From Bacteroidales bacterium (lineage in GTDB: Bacteria; Bacteroidota; Bacteroidia; Bacteroidales; UBA12077), in contig DMBU01000124.1 of NCBI GenBank assembly GCA_003446015.1, positions 23,823 through 87,822 on the forward strand: DNA of 64,000 nucleotides, read 5' to 3'. The notes under the pieces were generated by a model. The model saw only the letters and a program-made list of their open reading frames with translations, ran no database searches and was not told where the DNA came from. Positions 17,523 through 26,297 of the stretch are shown here, one piece after another; position 1 is the first letter of the stretch, and every line of letters begins with the position of its first letter. The translations under genes and the position numbers were made by a program.

Positions 17523-18122
17523 ATGAAAAAAACACTAATTTCAATAGTATTAATTCTTGTAATAGTTGGAAGTGCCTTTGCGCAAGGTTATAAAGTAGGT
17601 GATTTAGCTGAAAACTTTAAATTGAAGAGCACAAAAGGCGAATTTGTTTCTTTGTTTGAATACGATAAAGCAACGAAAGGAGCAATTGTTATTTTTACAT
17701 GCAATCATTGTCCTTACGCTAAAGCGTATGAAGATAGAATTATAGATTTAGATCAAAAATTTAGAGAAAAGGGTTATCCGGTTATTGCAATTAACCCAAA
17801 TGATCCTGCGTTGGCTCCAGAAGATTCATTCGAAAAAATGATTGAGAGATCAAATGAGAAAGGCTTTCCATTCCCTTACTTACTTGACGAAACCCAAGAG
17901 GTTTATAAAATGTATGGGGCAACCAGAACACCTCATGTTTATCTATTAAATAGAGTAGACAACCAATTTAATGTTTCTTATATAGGAACTATTGATGATA
18001 ATTACAAAGATCCTTCTCTGGTTACAAAAAAATACCTGGAAAATGCAGTTAATGCACTTTTAAAGGGCAAATTACCAGATCCAAATTTTACCAAAGCAAT
18101 TGGATGCTCCATAAAGGATTAA
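17523..18122 (+). CDS. Exported redoxin (AhpC/TSA-like) family protein
   Basis: A 199-residue thioredoxin-fold protein with a signal peptide (1-21, GSAFAQG). The peroxiredoxin/redoxin signature starts at YKVGDLAENFKLKSTKGEFV. The active-site region is IVIFTCNHCPYAKAYEDRI, giving a Cys60-x-x-Cys63 pair. RTPHVYLLNR supplies the cis-proline loop. The CNHCPYA motif is seen in a redoxin subfamily of unassigned substrate. It pairs with the TlpA-like gene 30 nt upstream, which suggests they share periplasmic redox work. The long hairpin repeat at 18152-18288 follows the stop. Confidence 0.87.
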   Translation: MKKTLISIVLILVIVGSAFAQGYKVGDLAENFKLKSTKGEFVSLFEYDKATKGAIVIFTCNHCPYAKAYEDRIIDLDQKFREKGYPVIAINPNDPALAPEDSFEKMIERSNEKGFPFPYLLDETQEVYKMYGATRTPHVYLLNRVDNQFNVSYIGTIDDNYKDPSLVTKKYLENAVNALLKGKLPDPNFTKAIGCSIKD

Positions 18123-18151
18123 ACTTATATTTTTATTATTAATAATTTACA

Positions 18152-18288
18152 GAGGATGTCTGAAAAGTAGTTGTCTGTAAAAAACACTTCGACAAGTATC
18201 TTGTGACAGACGTTATAACAGTTTGTTGTCATCTTGAGCATGTCGAAAGATGGACAACCATTCTATTTTTCGGACATTCTTTTTTTGT
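18152..18288. repeat. Long imperfect palindrome (REP/MITE-like element)
   Basis: The outer arms match in inverted orientation: ATGTCTGAAAAGTAG...TTGTC (18157-18175) against GACAACC...CTATTTTTCGGACAT (18254-18277). The inner arms also pair: CTTCGACAAGTATCTTGTGACA (18188-18209, with mismatches) against TGTCATCTTGAGCATGTCGAAAG (18228-18250). The whole would fold into one long interrupted hairpin, followed by a T-rich tract (TTCTTTTTTTG). It fills the gap between the redoxin gene and the BASS transporter gene. It encodes nothing. It resembles dispersed intergenic palindromic repeats of Bacteroidota and could act as a terminator or mRNA 3' stabiliser. Confidence 0.65.
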
Positions 18289-18343
18289 TTTTTTTAAGTT
18301 GCAAGAATTTTATAATCTTACCTTTCTTGTTTAACTTCGTAAA

Positions 18344-19237
18344 ATGCAATCTTTTTTTTCTACATATCTTCTACCTTTATCTTTAACCATTATCATGATG
18401 GGAATGGGGTTGTCTCTTGAAAAAAGGGACTTTAGCAATATTATTCGCTTTCCCCGACCAGCTTTAACTGGCATAATAAGTCAGGTTTTTATTCTCCCCC
18501 TTGTTGTTTTTTTATTGTTTGGGTTTACTAATTTGAGTCCATTTGTTAAAGTGGGTTTTGTCCTAATTACAGCTTGTGCAGGAGGATCGGCGACAAATGT
18601 TATTACACATTTGTTAAAAGGGAATCTGGCTCTTTCTATTTCATTAACTGCTATTAATAGTTTAATAGTTTTAATAACGTTACCCTTGATAGTAAATTTA
18701 GCACTAATACTTTTTATTGGTGATGAACGAACTGTCCAATTAAACGTTTACAGCACCATCATTAATATTTTCTTAACCATAATTATTCCCACATTCGTTG
18801 GAATGGTAATTAGGAATTATTTTTTTCGGTTTGCCATCAAAGCTCAAAAGCCACTAAGAATAATTTTGCCATTAATTTTATTCGCCGTCTTTTTTGTAAT
18901 GATTTTTTTGAAAGATAATGATTCTCATGATGGTATTAAAGATTACTTATATTTAGTTCCCTGGGCACTGTTGCTAAACTTTGTGTCAATGTTAATTGTT
19001 TATATTTTTTCAAGGTCCATGAGTCTGGGAGGGAGAGATAACTTTACAATTAGTATTGAGGTTGGGTTAAAAAATAGTATTGTGGGAATATATGTTGCAG
19101 AAACTTTACTTAATAATTACGAGATGGCCATGGTATCAGTTGTATACGGCTCTATTACTTTTTTCTCTACTTTGCTTTTCGGATATTTGGCAAAAAGAAT
19201 AGAACTTTGGGGATACGGTTATAGAAATTTATTCTAA
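18344..19237 (+). CDS. BASS-family (bile acid:Na+ symporter-like) transporter
   Basis: Inner-membrane protein of 297 aa, almost entirely hydrophobic helices (8-10 predicted). The first helix region LPLSLTIIMMGMGLSLEKRDF and the central segment ITACAGGSATNVITHLLKGN fit the bile acid:sodium symporter family, in which the broken helices carrying GG/SN-type motifs bind sodium. Members move organic anions such as pantoate, pyruvate or keto acids in bacteria, and the substrate cannot be read from this sequence. The ATG at 18344 puts hydrophobic residues immediately at the N terminus, as usual. It stands alone between the palindromic repeat and the lipoprotein gene. Confidence 0.88.
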   Translation: MQSFFSTYLLPLSLTIIMMGMGLSLEKRDFSNIIRFPRPALTGIISQVFILPLVVFLLFGFTNLSPFVKVGFVLITACAGGSATNVITHLLKGNLALSISLTAINSLIVLITLPLIVNLALILFIGDERTVQLNVYSTIINIFLTIIIPTFVGMVIRNYFFRFAIKAQKPLRIILPLILFAVFFVMIFLKDNDSHDGIKDYLYLVPWALLLNFVSMLIVYIFSRSMSLGGRDNFTISIEVGLKNSIVGIYVAETLLNNYEMAMVSVVYGSITFFSTLLFGYLAKRIELWGYGYRNLF

Positions 19238-19341
19238 TTTTGGAATTGATAATAAATAAAAAAAACGTAAATTTCAGCCGTAAACTAAATTACCACTATT
19301 GGGAAAGTGTTTAAAAATCAAAGAATTAAAAATAATTATCA

Positions 19342-20187
19342 ATGAAGACATTAAAATCATTTATCAAAAAAGCAGCAATTACTTTGTTATCAGCACTGCT
19401 TATTGTTTCACTTGTGAATTGTTCAGGAGGTAAAAAAGGGAAACCTGTTGATGAAAATTCAGAGGAAGCCCTATTGGATAAAGAAGACTTAAAACAAAAA
19501 GTGAGAGATGTAGTTTATCCATTACCTACAGCTTTTGAGGTTACTGAAATGATAAACAAAGTAGAAGCAAGTTATATTATTGGCTTATCAAATGGACCTT
19601 CTAACGTAGATAAGTATTTCACTGATAAGGACCAAGCAATTAATCTTGGAGTTTATAGTGCAGATTTAAGTTATGCCAGTACATATAATATGAAACAAGA
19701 AGTTATGAATTATATGGAAGCCTCAGAAAATTTAATAGTTGAACTTGGTATTACAGGTGCTTTTTCAGTTAATTTTATTGATGAGGTTGAAGCAAATCTT
19801 GATAATAAAGACAAACTGGTTGAGTTAATAACTGGCTCTTTCTATGATACATATGAGTATCTTGTTAAAAATAACAAAGAAGATCTATCATTACTGGTTT
19901 TGGCCGGAACATGGATCGAGGGGATGTATATTTCCTGTAATATTTCTGAAACGGTTTATAATAACCCAGAGTTAGTAAAAGTAATATTGCACCAAAAAAC
20001 CTCATTAAATGAGTTGGTTGAATTATTAGCTCCACATAATGAACATGAAACTATTCAGTCGGTTTTATCAGATCTAAAACCAATTAAAGATATTTATGAT
20101 AATATCGATGAAACAGGTATTACCGAAAGTCAGTTAAGTGGTATTATTGAACAGACAAGTATTGTAAGAAACAAGATTATTTTGTAA
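19342..20187 (+). CDS. Uncharacterised lipoprotein
   Basis: A 281-residue protein with a lipoprotein signal peptide (LLIVSLVNCSGG); the lipidated cysteine would be Cys27, followed by a charged linker. The mature part is predicted mostly helical, acidic and free of obvious catalytic motifs. Distinctive segments are NLGVYSADLSYASTYNM, which looks family-conserved, and LVLAGTWIEGMYISCN. I recognise no named family beyond a Bacteroidota lipoprotein. A strong terminator at 20208-20241 separates it from the TerB-ABCG transporter gene, so a functional link is possible by position but cotranscription is unlikely. A promoter-like pair (ATTG 19245-19248, TAAATTTC 19268-19275, 19-nt spacing, one mismatch in each box) precedes it. 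Confidence 0.75.
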   Translation: MKTLKSFIKKAAITLLSALLIVSLVNCSGGKKGKPVDENSEEALLDKEDLKQKVRDVVYPLPTAFEVTEMINKVEASYIIGLSNGPSNVDKYFTDKDQAINLGVYSADLSYASTYNMKQEVMNYMEASENLIVELGITGAFSVNFIDEVEANLDNKDKLVELITGSFYDTYEYLVKNNKEDLSLLVLAGTWIEGMYISCNISETVYNNPELVKVILHQKTSLNELVELLAPHNEHETIQSVLSDLKPIKDIYDNIDETGITESQLSGIIEQTSIVRNKIIL

Positions 20188-20207
20188 GCAGTCACAAAAA
20201 TATTATT

Positions 20208-20241
20208 AGCTCATGTGTAATAAACACATGAGCTTTTTTTT
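20208..20241 (+). terminator. Terminator of the lipoprotein gene
   Basis: An 11-bp perfect stem (AGCTCATGTGT at 20208-20218, ACACATGAGCT at 20224-20234) with a 5-nt loop and a run of eight Ts. It is one of the strongest intrinsic terminators in the window. Confidence 0.85.
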
Positions 20242-20285
20242 ATTCTTTAAATAATTTCTTTAAATTTTGTTCCAAATAGAAATTG

Positions 20286-23200
20286 ATGAGCGAGTCGATA
20301 TTAAATGCACTAATACACTTATTTGCAATTGTAGCAAATGTAAATATTGAGGGAGTTACTGCAAAAGGAAGAAAAATTGTTGAAGTTTATCTTTCAAGAT
20401 ATCTTACAAATGAACTTATAGGTGAATATCTTAGGTTATTTGACAATTACCTGGAATTTTATAAAAGAGAATTAGACAGGGAAGATGTAAAAGACCTAAA
20501 AGACAGTGCTTCACTAATATCCTTCCAAATTTCAAATGTTTGCCGACAAATCAAAAAAGGACTCCTTCGCGATGAGCGGGTAATTGTTTTCCTGGAGTTA
20601 CTCGAGTTTGTTTACGAGGACCATATGGTTACTACACAAGAATTTGAGTTTATAAAAACAGTAGCAAAGTCGTTTAGTTTATCCGAAAGTGAATTTAATA
20701 ATTTTAAATCTTTCATTTTTGAAAGTGATCCGGAAAAACTGGATAAAGATAAGGTGTTAGTCATTGATAACCAGGTTCGTGAATGGTCTGATAACCTGGC
20801 GTGGTTAATGAAAAAGAAAAAAGGACTTCAGGAAGAACCATATAAACATTTATTTAAACAAAATCTTTATGGTAAAATAGTCGTTTTTTATATAAAGTCT
20901 ATTCAATCATTTATTTTCCGATATTTCGGTGAGCTTAATCTATTTGTTGAGGGTCAAAAGATAAAATACGGGCGAACATATTTTTTAAATAAAGGAGCAA
21001 TTATAAAAGGTCCAAACATTGAGTCAATTTACTATTATGATGTTGCTTCTAAGTTTATTCTGAGTTCGGAGGAAAATCGAATTACATTTACTGGAAAAGA
21101 TGTTGAGTTCCACTTTAGAAATAGTAAAAACGGAATTCAAAAGTTTAATTTTTCTGAGGAATCAGGACAGATGATTGCCATAATGGGGGGTAGCGGAGTT
21201 GGAAAATCTACCTTGCTGAATTTATTAAGTGGTAAAATTAAACCAACAAGTGGCAGTATAAAAATCAACGAACATACGGTACGTGCAGGGAGTAATTCAT
21301 TAACCGGTTTAATAGGATTTGTACCACAGGACGATTTGCTTTTTGAAGAACTAACGGTTTATCAGAATCTTTATTATAATGCAAAACTTTGTTTTAGCGA
21401 ATTTAACGAACAACAAATAATTGAAAAGGTGAATGCTGTTCTTATTGACCTTGATTTATATGAGGCAAGAAACCTGTACGTTGGAAACCCTTTAAATAAG
21501 TTTATTAGCGGAGGACAGAGAAAAAGATTAAATATAGGTTTGGAGCTGATGCGAGAACCAATGCTTCTATTCGTAGATGAGCCAACATCGGGATTATCAT
21601 CAATGGATTCTGAAAAAGTAATGAATTTACTTAAAGAACAGGCGCACAAGGGGAAATTGGTTATAGCAAATATTCATCAGCCGTCGTCTGACATTTTTAA
21701 ACTTTTCGATAAACTTTGGATATTAGATAAAGGAGGTTACCCAATTTATCAGGGTAATCCTGTTGATGCTATTGTTTATTTTAAAACAATTACATCTTTA
21801 GTTAATGCTGCCGAAAGTGAGTGTGCATGTTGTGGAACAATTAATCCTGATCAAGTCTTACAAATTGTTGAAGAAAAAGAAATCAACGAATACGGAAAAG
21901 AAACCCATATTCGAAAAACATCACCAGAAACATGGTATTATAGATACATTGATAATATAGAAAAGAAAATCAAACCTAAGCACACCGAAGAGACACTTCC
22001 TGATTCAGATTTTAAAATCCCTGACTTTATCAGACAGTTTAAAGTGTTTAGCATGAGGAATATCCTCTCGAAACTTACAAATAAACAATATTTGCTTATT
22101 AATTTTCTTGAAGCACCCTTATTAGCACTTATATTAGGAACTTTTACTAAATATGTGACTCCTGACGGATATGTTTTTGGTGAAAACATGAACCTGCCTG
22201 TATTCCTTTTTATGGCGGTTGTAGTGGCTCTTTTTTTAGGTTTATCCATTAGTGCAGAGGAAATCATTAAAGACAGAAAAATACTTGAAAGAGAGTCATT
22301 CTTAAAATTAAGCTGGTTTAGTTATGTCAATTCAAAAATTGTTACTTTGTTTACAATTTCGGCTGTACAAACTTTTTTATTTACAATAATCGGAAATTCA
22401 ATTCTTGAAATTCATGGAATGGTATTACCTTTTTGGTTAATATTATTTTCAGCGGCATGTATGGGTAATATTATCGGACTAAATATTTCATCAGGGCTTG
22501 ATTCGGTAATTGCCATTTATATTCTTATTCCTTTAATTCTGGTTCCTCAGTTACTACTTGGTGGTGCGATGATCCATTTTGATGATTTACATAAAAGTTT
22601 CACAAACAAAACCTATGTGCCTTTTATTGGAAATTTAATGACTACCCGATGGGCATACGAAGCACTCGCTGTTGAGCAATTTAAAAAAAACAGATTCGAA
22701 AAAATATTTTTCGTAGATGAAAAAATAATAAGTAATGCAGATTACAAAAACTCTTTTCTTATTCCTCAGTTACAAAATAAACTGGAGCTTTGTATGAGAA
22801 GAAAAGAAAGTAGTATAGACTCTCTGGCTCTAATTCAGGATTTAAAGATAATTAGAAATGAACTTAATATTATTTCAATGAATGAGGAAATTCCTCCGTT
22901 CCAATATATACATTTATTAAATGCTCATGATTTTAGTGAAAGTCTTATGGAGTTGGCATATCAGTATCTGGTAAGATTAGGAATAAGTCTTTCTGAAGAA
23001 AAAGAAAAAGCCAATGAAAGAAGAGAATCAGAATATCAACATATGATTTCTGAACTGGGTCAGGAGGGATTCGTAAAATTTAAACAAAAATACTATAATA
23101 AAAACCTGGCAGATATTGTTCTAAATAGAAATGAGATAAACAAAGTATACCAAACTAAGAAAAGACTGGTTCAAAAAAAGGACCCGATTTTCATGGAGCC

Positions 23201-23411
23201 AACCTCAAATTATGGCAGAGCACATTTTTATGCTCCAATAAAAATAGTTAACAATTTCAAAATAGATACTTTGTGGTACAACTTATTAATGTTATGGATT
23301 CTTTCAGGGGTTCTGTATTTGATGTTAATATTTGATTGGCTAAGAAAGGGAATAAAATACATGCAGGCTCTTAATATAAACCAACGAATAATGCATTGGA
23401 GAAAGGAGTAA
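20286..23411 (+). CDS. TerB-domain/ABCG-type ABC transporter fusion
   Basis: A single-chain ABC transporter of 1041 aa. Residues 1 to ~150 are helical and acidic and resemble a TerB-like domain (FLELLEFVYEDHMVTTQEFE). A linker follows, then an ATP-binding domain (about 265-500) with Walker A GGSGVGKST, Q-loop VPQDD, signature ISGGQRKR, Walker B LLFVDEP and H-loop NIHQPSS. After a cysteine-rich linker (ESECACCG) comes an ABC2-type membrane domain with about five helices, a long charged insertion and a final helix (LLMLWILSGVLYLMLIFDW). NBD-before-TMD order is the ABCG/White pattern. The nominal frame begins with TTG at 20283; the adjacent ATG at 20286 is the likely start. Substrate is unknown. 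It is followed after 79 nt by a SiaC-like gene on the same strand. Confidence 0.87.
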   Translation: MSESILNALIHLFAIVANVNIEGVTAKGRKIVEVYLSRYLTNELIGEYLRLFDNYLEFYKRELDREDVKDLKDSASLISFQISNVCRQIKKGLLRDERVIVFLELLEFVYEDHMVTTQEFEFIKTVAKSFSLSESEFNNFKSFIFESDPEKLDKDKVLVIDNQVREWSDNLAWLMKKKKGLQEEPYKHLFKQNLYGKIVVFYIKSIQSFIFRYFGELNLFVEGQKIKYGRTYFLNKGAIIKGPNIESIYYYDVASKFILSSEENRITFTGKDVEFHFRNSKNGIQKFNFSEESGQMIAIMGGSGVGKSTLLNLLSGKIKPTSGSIKINEHTVRAGSNSLTGLIGFVPQDDLLFEELTVYQNLYYNAKLCFSEFNEQQIIEKVNAVLIDLDLYEARNLYVGNPLNKFISGGQRKRLNIGLELMREPMLLFVDEPTSGLSSMDSEKVMNLLKEQAHKGKLVIANIHQPSSDIFKLFDKLWILDKGGYPIYQGNPVDAIVYFKTITSLVNAAESECACCGTINPDQVLQIVEEKEINEYGKETHIRKTSPETWYYRYIDNIEKKIKPKHTEETLPDSDFKIPDFIRQFKVFSMRNILSKLTNKQYLLINFLEAPLLALILGTFTKYVTPDGYVFGENMNLPVFLFMAVVVALFLGLSISAEEIIKDRKILERESFLKLSWFSYVNSKIVTLFTISAVQTFLFTIIGNSILEIHGMVLPFWLILFSAACMGNIIGLNISSGLDSVIAIYILIPLILVPQLLLGGAMIHFDDLHKSFTNKTYVPFIGNLMTTRWAYEALAVEQFKKNRFEKIFFVDEKIISNADYKNSFLIPQLQNKLELCMRRKESSIDSLALIQDLKIIRNELNIISMNEEIPPFQYIHLLNAHDFSESLMELAYQYLVRLGISLSEEKEKANERRESEYQHMISELGQEGFVKFKQKYYNKNLADIVLNRNEINKVYQTKKRLVQKKDPIFMEPTSNYGRAHFYAPIKIVNNFKIDTLWYNLLMLWILSGVLYLMLIFDWLRKGIKYMQALNINQRIMHWRKE

Positions 23412-23490
23412 AGATTTTCTGATAATTTCAGGTAACTAAAATGATAAGATTACGTAAGAAATCAACAGGCATATATACAAACAAAAAACA

Positions 23491-24000
23491 ATGAGTCTTA
23501 CTATTGAAGAATCTTTTGACACACCTTATATTCATCTTGAGAATGGATTAATAAAAATGGAAGGGCAGTTAATGCCTGAGAATATTTTAATCTTTTTTAA
23601 ATCTGTAAATAAATGGATAGAAGGTTATCTTAAGAAACCTGCTAAATTTACCAAAATAGATTTGAATTTTTCATATTTAAATAGTTGCTCAACAAAGCAT
23701 TTGTGCGATACTCTAAAATTATTTAACGAAAAATACCTGGAAGGTTTTGATATGAAAATTTACTGGACTTACGAAGAAGGAGATGATACGGTCCAGGAAA
23801 TAGGAGATGATTTAGAGTCAATGATTGAAATACCTTTTGAATATATTGTTAAAGAAACGCTAACCAAAGAAAGAAAGCGTATTAAAGTTAAAAACAGACT
23901 CACAGGTAAAACTGGTGAGATTTCACTTAAATACTGGGAAACAATTAAAAGAAACGGACACGAAAGGGATTTTGAACTTTTAGAAACGATTAAGCTCTAA
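23491..24000 (+). CDS. SiaC-family (DUF1987) regulatory phosphoprotein
   Basis: A 169-residue protein that fits the SiaC/DUF1987 family: ENGLIKMEGQLMPENILIFF, then KIDLNFSYLNSCSTKHL, then MKIYWTYEEGDDTVQEIGDD. In Pseudomonas, SiaC is an anti-sigma-antagonist-like protein switched by a kinase (SiaB) and a PP2C phosphatase (SiaA). The phosphorylated Thr lies in the region aligned with LNSCSTKHL, where Ser/Thr are retained. The C-terminal ~45 residues are basic and are longer than I would expect from the family core. No kinase or phosphatase partner is in the window. It follows the TerB-ABCG transporter and ends with a 4-nt overlap with lpxA, which converges on it. Confidence 0.78.
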   Translation: MSLTIEESFDTPYIHLENGLIKMEGQLMPENILIFFKSVNKWIEGYLKKPAKFTKIDLNFSYLNSCSTKHLCDTLKLFNEKYLEGFDMKIYWTYEEGDDTVQEIGDDLESMIEIPFEYIVKETLTKERKRIKVKNRLTGKTGEISLKYWETIKRNGHERDFELLETIKL

Positions 24001-24779
24001 GCCCCATTATATCCTCTTATCACACCTCTCTCAGAGTTTTTAATAAAATTTAAAATGTAGTCTCTTTCCGGAGATACAGGAATTTCTGCTTCTATGTATT
24101 TTAATGCCTGACTTACATTTTGTTCCTTAACAAAAATCTCTCTGTATATATCCTGAATTTGAGCAATAATTTCATTCGAGAAGTTTCTACGTCTTAAGCC
24201 AATTGAGTTAACTCCAACATATGAAACGGGCTCGTGTGCAACAGTTACATATGGAGGAATATCTTTTCGAACTAAAGAACCCCCGGAAACCATAACATGA
24301 CCACCAATATGAACAAATTGATGTATTTGAACATCACCACTTATAACAGCAAAATCGTCGATAATAATTTCACCAGCAACATTTGTACTATTCGATATAA
24401 TAATATTGTTACCTAATTTGCTGTCGTGTCCAATATGAACATAAGCCATTAATAAACAATTGTTTCCAACAACGGTTTTTCCTTTCGAAGCGGTTCCTCT
24501 GTTAACAGTCACACACTCTCGCAATGTTGTATTATCTCCAATTTCAGCAGTAGTTTCTTCTCCTTTAAATTTAAGATCCTGAGGAATTGCAGAAACAACT
24601 GCTCCCGGAAAAATTTTGCAATTTTTACCAATTCGGGCACCTTCCATTAAGGTGGCATTTGGTCCTATCCAGGTACCATCACCTATTTCTACATTTTTAT
24701 CTATCCATGCAAATGCATCTATTTTTACATCTTTGCCAATTTTTGCTTCCGGATGAATGTATGCTAAATCTCTGCTCAT
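23997..24779 (-). CDS. lpxA: UDP-N-acetylglucosamine O-acyltransferase LpxA
   Basis: LpxA transfers a hydroxyacyl chain from acyl carrier protein to the 3-OH of UDP-GlcNAc, the first step of lipid A synthesis, in the cytosol. The 260-aa length is normal. The left-handed beta-helix hexapeptide repeats are clear (AKIGKDVKIDAFAWI, VEIGDGTWIGPNATL). The catalytic histidine lies in MAYVHIGHDSKLGNN. The C-terminal helical part ends VIRGYNGA. It is 15 nt downstream of the lpxC-fabZ stop, so the two are cotranscribed. Its stop codon overlaps that of the convergent SiaC-like gene by 4 nt. Confidence 0.96.
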   Translation of the reverse strand: MSRDLAYIHPEAKIGKDVKIDAFAWIDKNVEIGDGTWIGPNATLMEGARIGKNCKIFPGAVVSAIPQDLKFKGEETTAEIGDNTTLRECVTVNRGTASKGKTVVGNNCLLMAYVHIGHDSKLGNNIIISNSTNVAGEIIIDDFAVISGDVQIHQFVHIGGHVMVSGGSLVRKDIPPYVTVAHEPVSYVGVNSIGLRRRNFSNEIIAQIQDIYREIFVKEQNVSQALKYIEAEIPVSPERDYILNFIKNSERGVIRGYNGA

Positions 24780-24794
24780 AGGAATAGTTGTCGT

Positions 24795-26186
24795 TTATTT
24801 TATTTTTGAAACCTGGGCCATTAATTCTCCTTCCATAACAAGGTCTTCGCCTACAAAAGCTTGTCCAAACATATTTACCAGACCTCTTCTAATAGGAGAA
24901 AGAAGTTCTAGTCTGAAAATTAGTGTATCCCCGGGAATTACTTTTCTCTTAAATCTAACTTTATCAATTTTTAAAAATAAAGTCTGATAATTTTCAGGAT
25001 CTTCCACCTGGCTTAAAGCTAATATACCACCAACTTGTGCCATTGCTTCAACTTGCAATACTCCGGGCATAATAGGCTCGTTTGGGAAATGTCCAAGAAA
25101 GTAATTCTCGTTCATCGTAACATTTTTTATCCCAATTACTGAAGTTTCATCCATTTCGGTAACTTTATCAATTAACAGAAACGGATATCGATGAGGTAAC
25201 AAAGCCTTTATTTGGTTTATATCGTAAAGGGGCTTTTTAGCAGGATCATATTGAGGTATAGCAATTCGTGATAATTCTTTTTTAATGTTTTCCTTTATAA
25301 TCCTGGCCAGCTGGGTATTTGCATAATGTCCGGGACGTGATGCAACAATTTTACCTTTAATCGGACGCCCAATTAAAGATAAGTCACCAAGAACATCTAA
25401 TAATTTGTGGCGGGCAGGTTCGTTACTAAACCTTAAATCAACATTATTTAAAATCCCTTCTTTAACTTTAACATGTGGCTTATTAAATAAGTCGGCCATT
25501 CTGTCTAGCTCGTCCTGAGAAACTTCGTTTTCCATGATAACAATAGCGTTTTGTAAATCACCACCTTTTATCAGGTTGTGTTTTAAAAGAAATTCAAGTT
25601 CATGGAAGAAAACAAAGGTTCTTGATGGCGCAATCTCTTTTTCAAAATCATGTGAAGGATGATATGATGCATATTGATGGCCTAATACTTTTGAATTATA
25701 ATCAACCATTACATCAACAGAAAATTGATCGTCAGGATATGCAACCAATTCTATGTTATTTTCTTCGTCGCGGAAAACTGTACGTTCTTTAATAACATAA
25801 TAATCTCTTTCAGCATTTTGTTCGATTATTCCTGCTTTTTTTAATGCTTCAACATATTTAATTGAACTCCCATCAAGAATAGGTGCTTCAGGGCCAGTAA
25901 ACTCCATTAAGATATTATCTAATTCCAAGCCAACTAAAGAAGCCAATACATGTTCTATGGTATGAATCTGAACACCATTTTCTTCTAAGGTTGTTCCTCT
26001 TGAAGTTTCTACTACATTATCAACTATTGGTGTAATAAAAGGTTTCCCTTCAAGATCAGTTCGTTGAAATTTATAGCCATGATTTATTGGTGCAGGACGA
26101 AAAGTTATAGTAACCTCATACCCTGTATGCAATCCTTTTCCCGATAATGAAACGGATTCCTTTATAGTTTTTTGCATTTTTGACAT
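24795..26186 (-). CDS. lpxC-fabZ: Bifunctional LpxC deacetylase / FabZ dehydratase
   Basis: Fusion of two enzymes, a known Bacteroidota arrangement. The N-terminal ~300 residues are LpxC, the zinc deacetylase that commits UDP-3-O-acyl-GlcNAc to lipid A; its metal site appears in IHTIEHVLASL and ARHKLLDVLGDL. The C-terminal ~145 residues are FabZ, the 3-hydroxyacyl-ACP dehydratase of fatty acid elongation, with LLPHRYPFLLIDKV and the active-site helix GHFPNEPIMPGVLQVEAMAQ. The frame begins with TTG at 26192, but ATGs at 26186 (MSKMQKTIKES) and 26177 are better starts; 26186 is given (463 aa). Tethering the enzymes may couple the hydroxyacyl-ACP pool to both fates. It lies between lpxD and lpxA. 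Confidence 0.95.
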   Translation of the reverse strand: MSKMQKTIKESVSLSGKGLHTGYEVTITFRPAPINHGYKFQRTDLEGKPFITPIVDNVVETSRGTTLEENGVQIHTIEHVLASLVGLELDNILMEFTGPEAPILDGSSIKYVEALKKAGIIEQNAERDYYVIKERTVFRDEENNIELVAYPDDQFSVDVMVDYNSKVLGHQYASYHPSHDFEKEIAPSRTFVFFHELEFLLKHNLIKGGDLQNAIVIMENEVSQDELDRMADLFNKPHVKVKEGILNNVDLRFSNEPARHKLLDVLGDLSLIGRPIKGKIVASRPGHYANTQLARIIKENIKKELSRIAIPQYDPAKKPLYDINQIKALLPHRYPFLLIDKVTEMDETSVIGIKNVTMNENYFLGHFPNEPIMPGVLQVEAMAQVGGILALSQVEDPENYQTLFLKIDKVRFKRKVIPGDTLIFRLELLSPIRRGLVNMFGQAFVGEDLVMEGELMAQVSKIK

Positions 26187-26297
26187 ATTCAAAAAATATT
26201 AATTTCAATGATAAAAAAATCGCCGCAAGTTACAAAAAACTTAATAAATTCTCACTTAAGACGATCGAATATAATTTTATTGATAGTAATTAAAGAA

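Noticed and set aside
18123..18343. Insertion sequence between the redoxin and BASS genes
   Set aside because: There is no transposase frame; the palindrome is too short and is better called a non-autonomous repeat.
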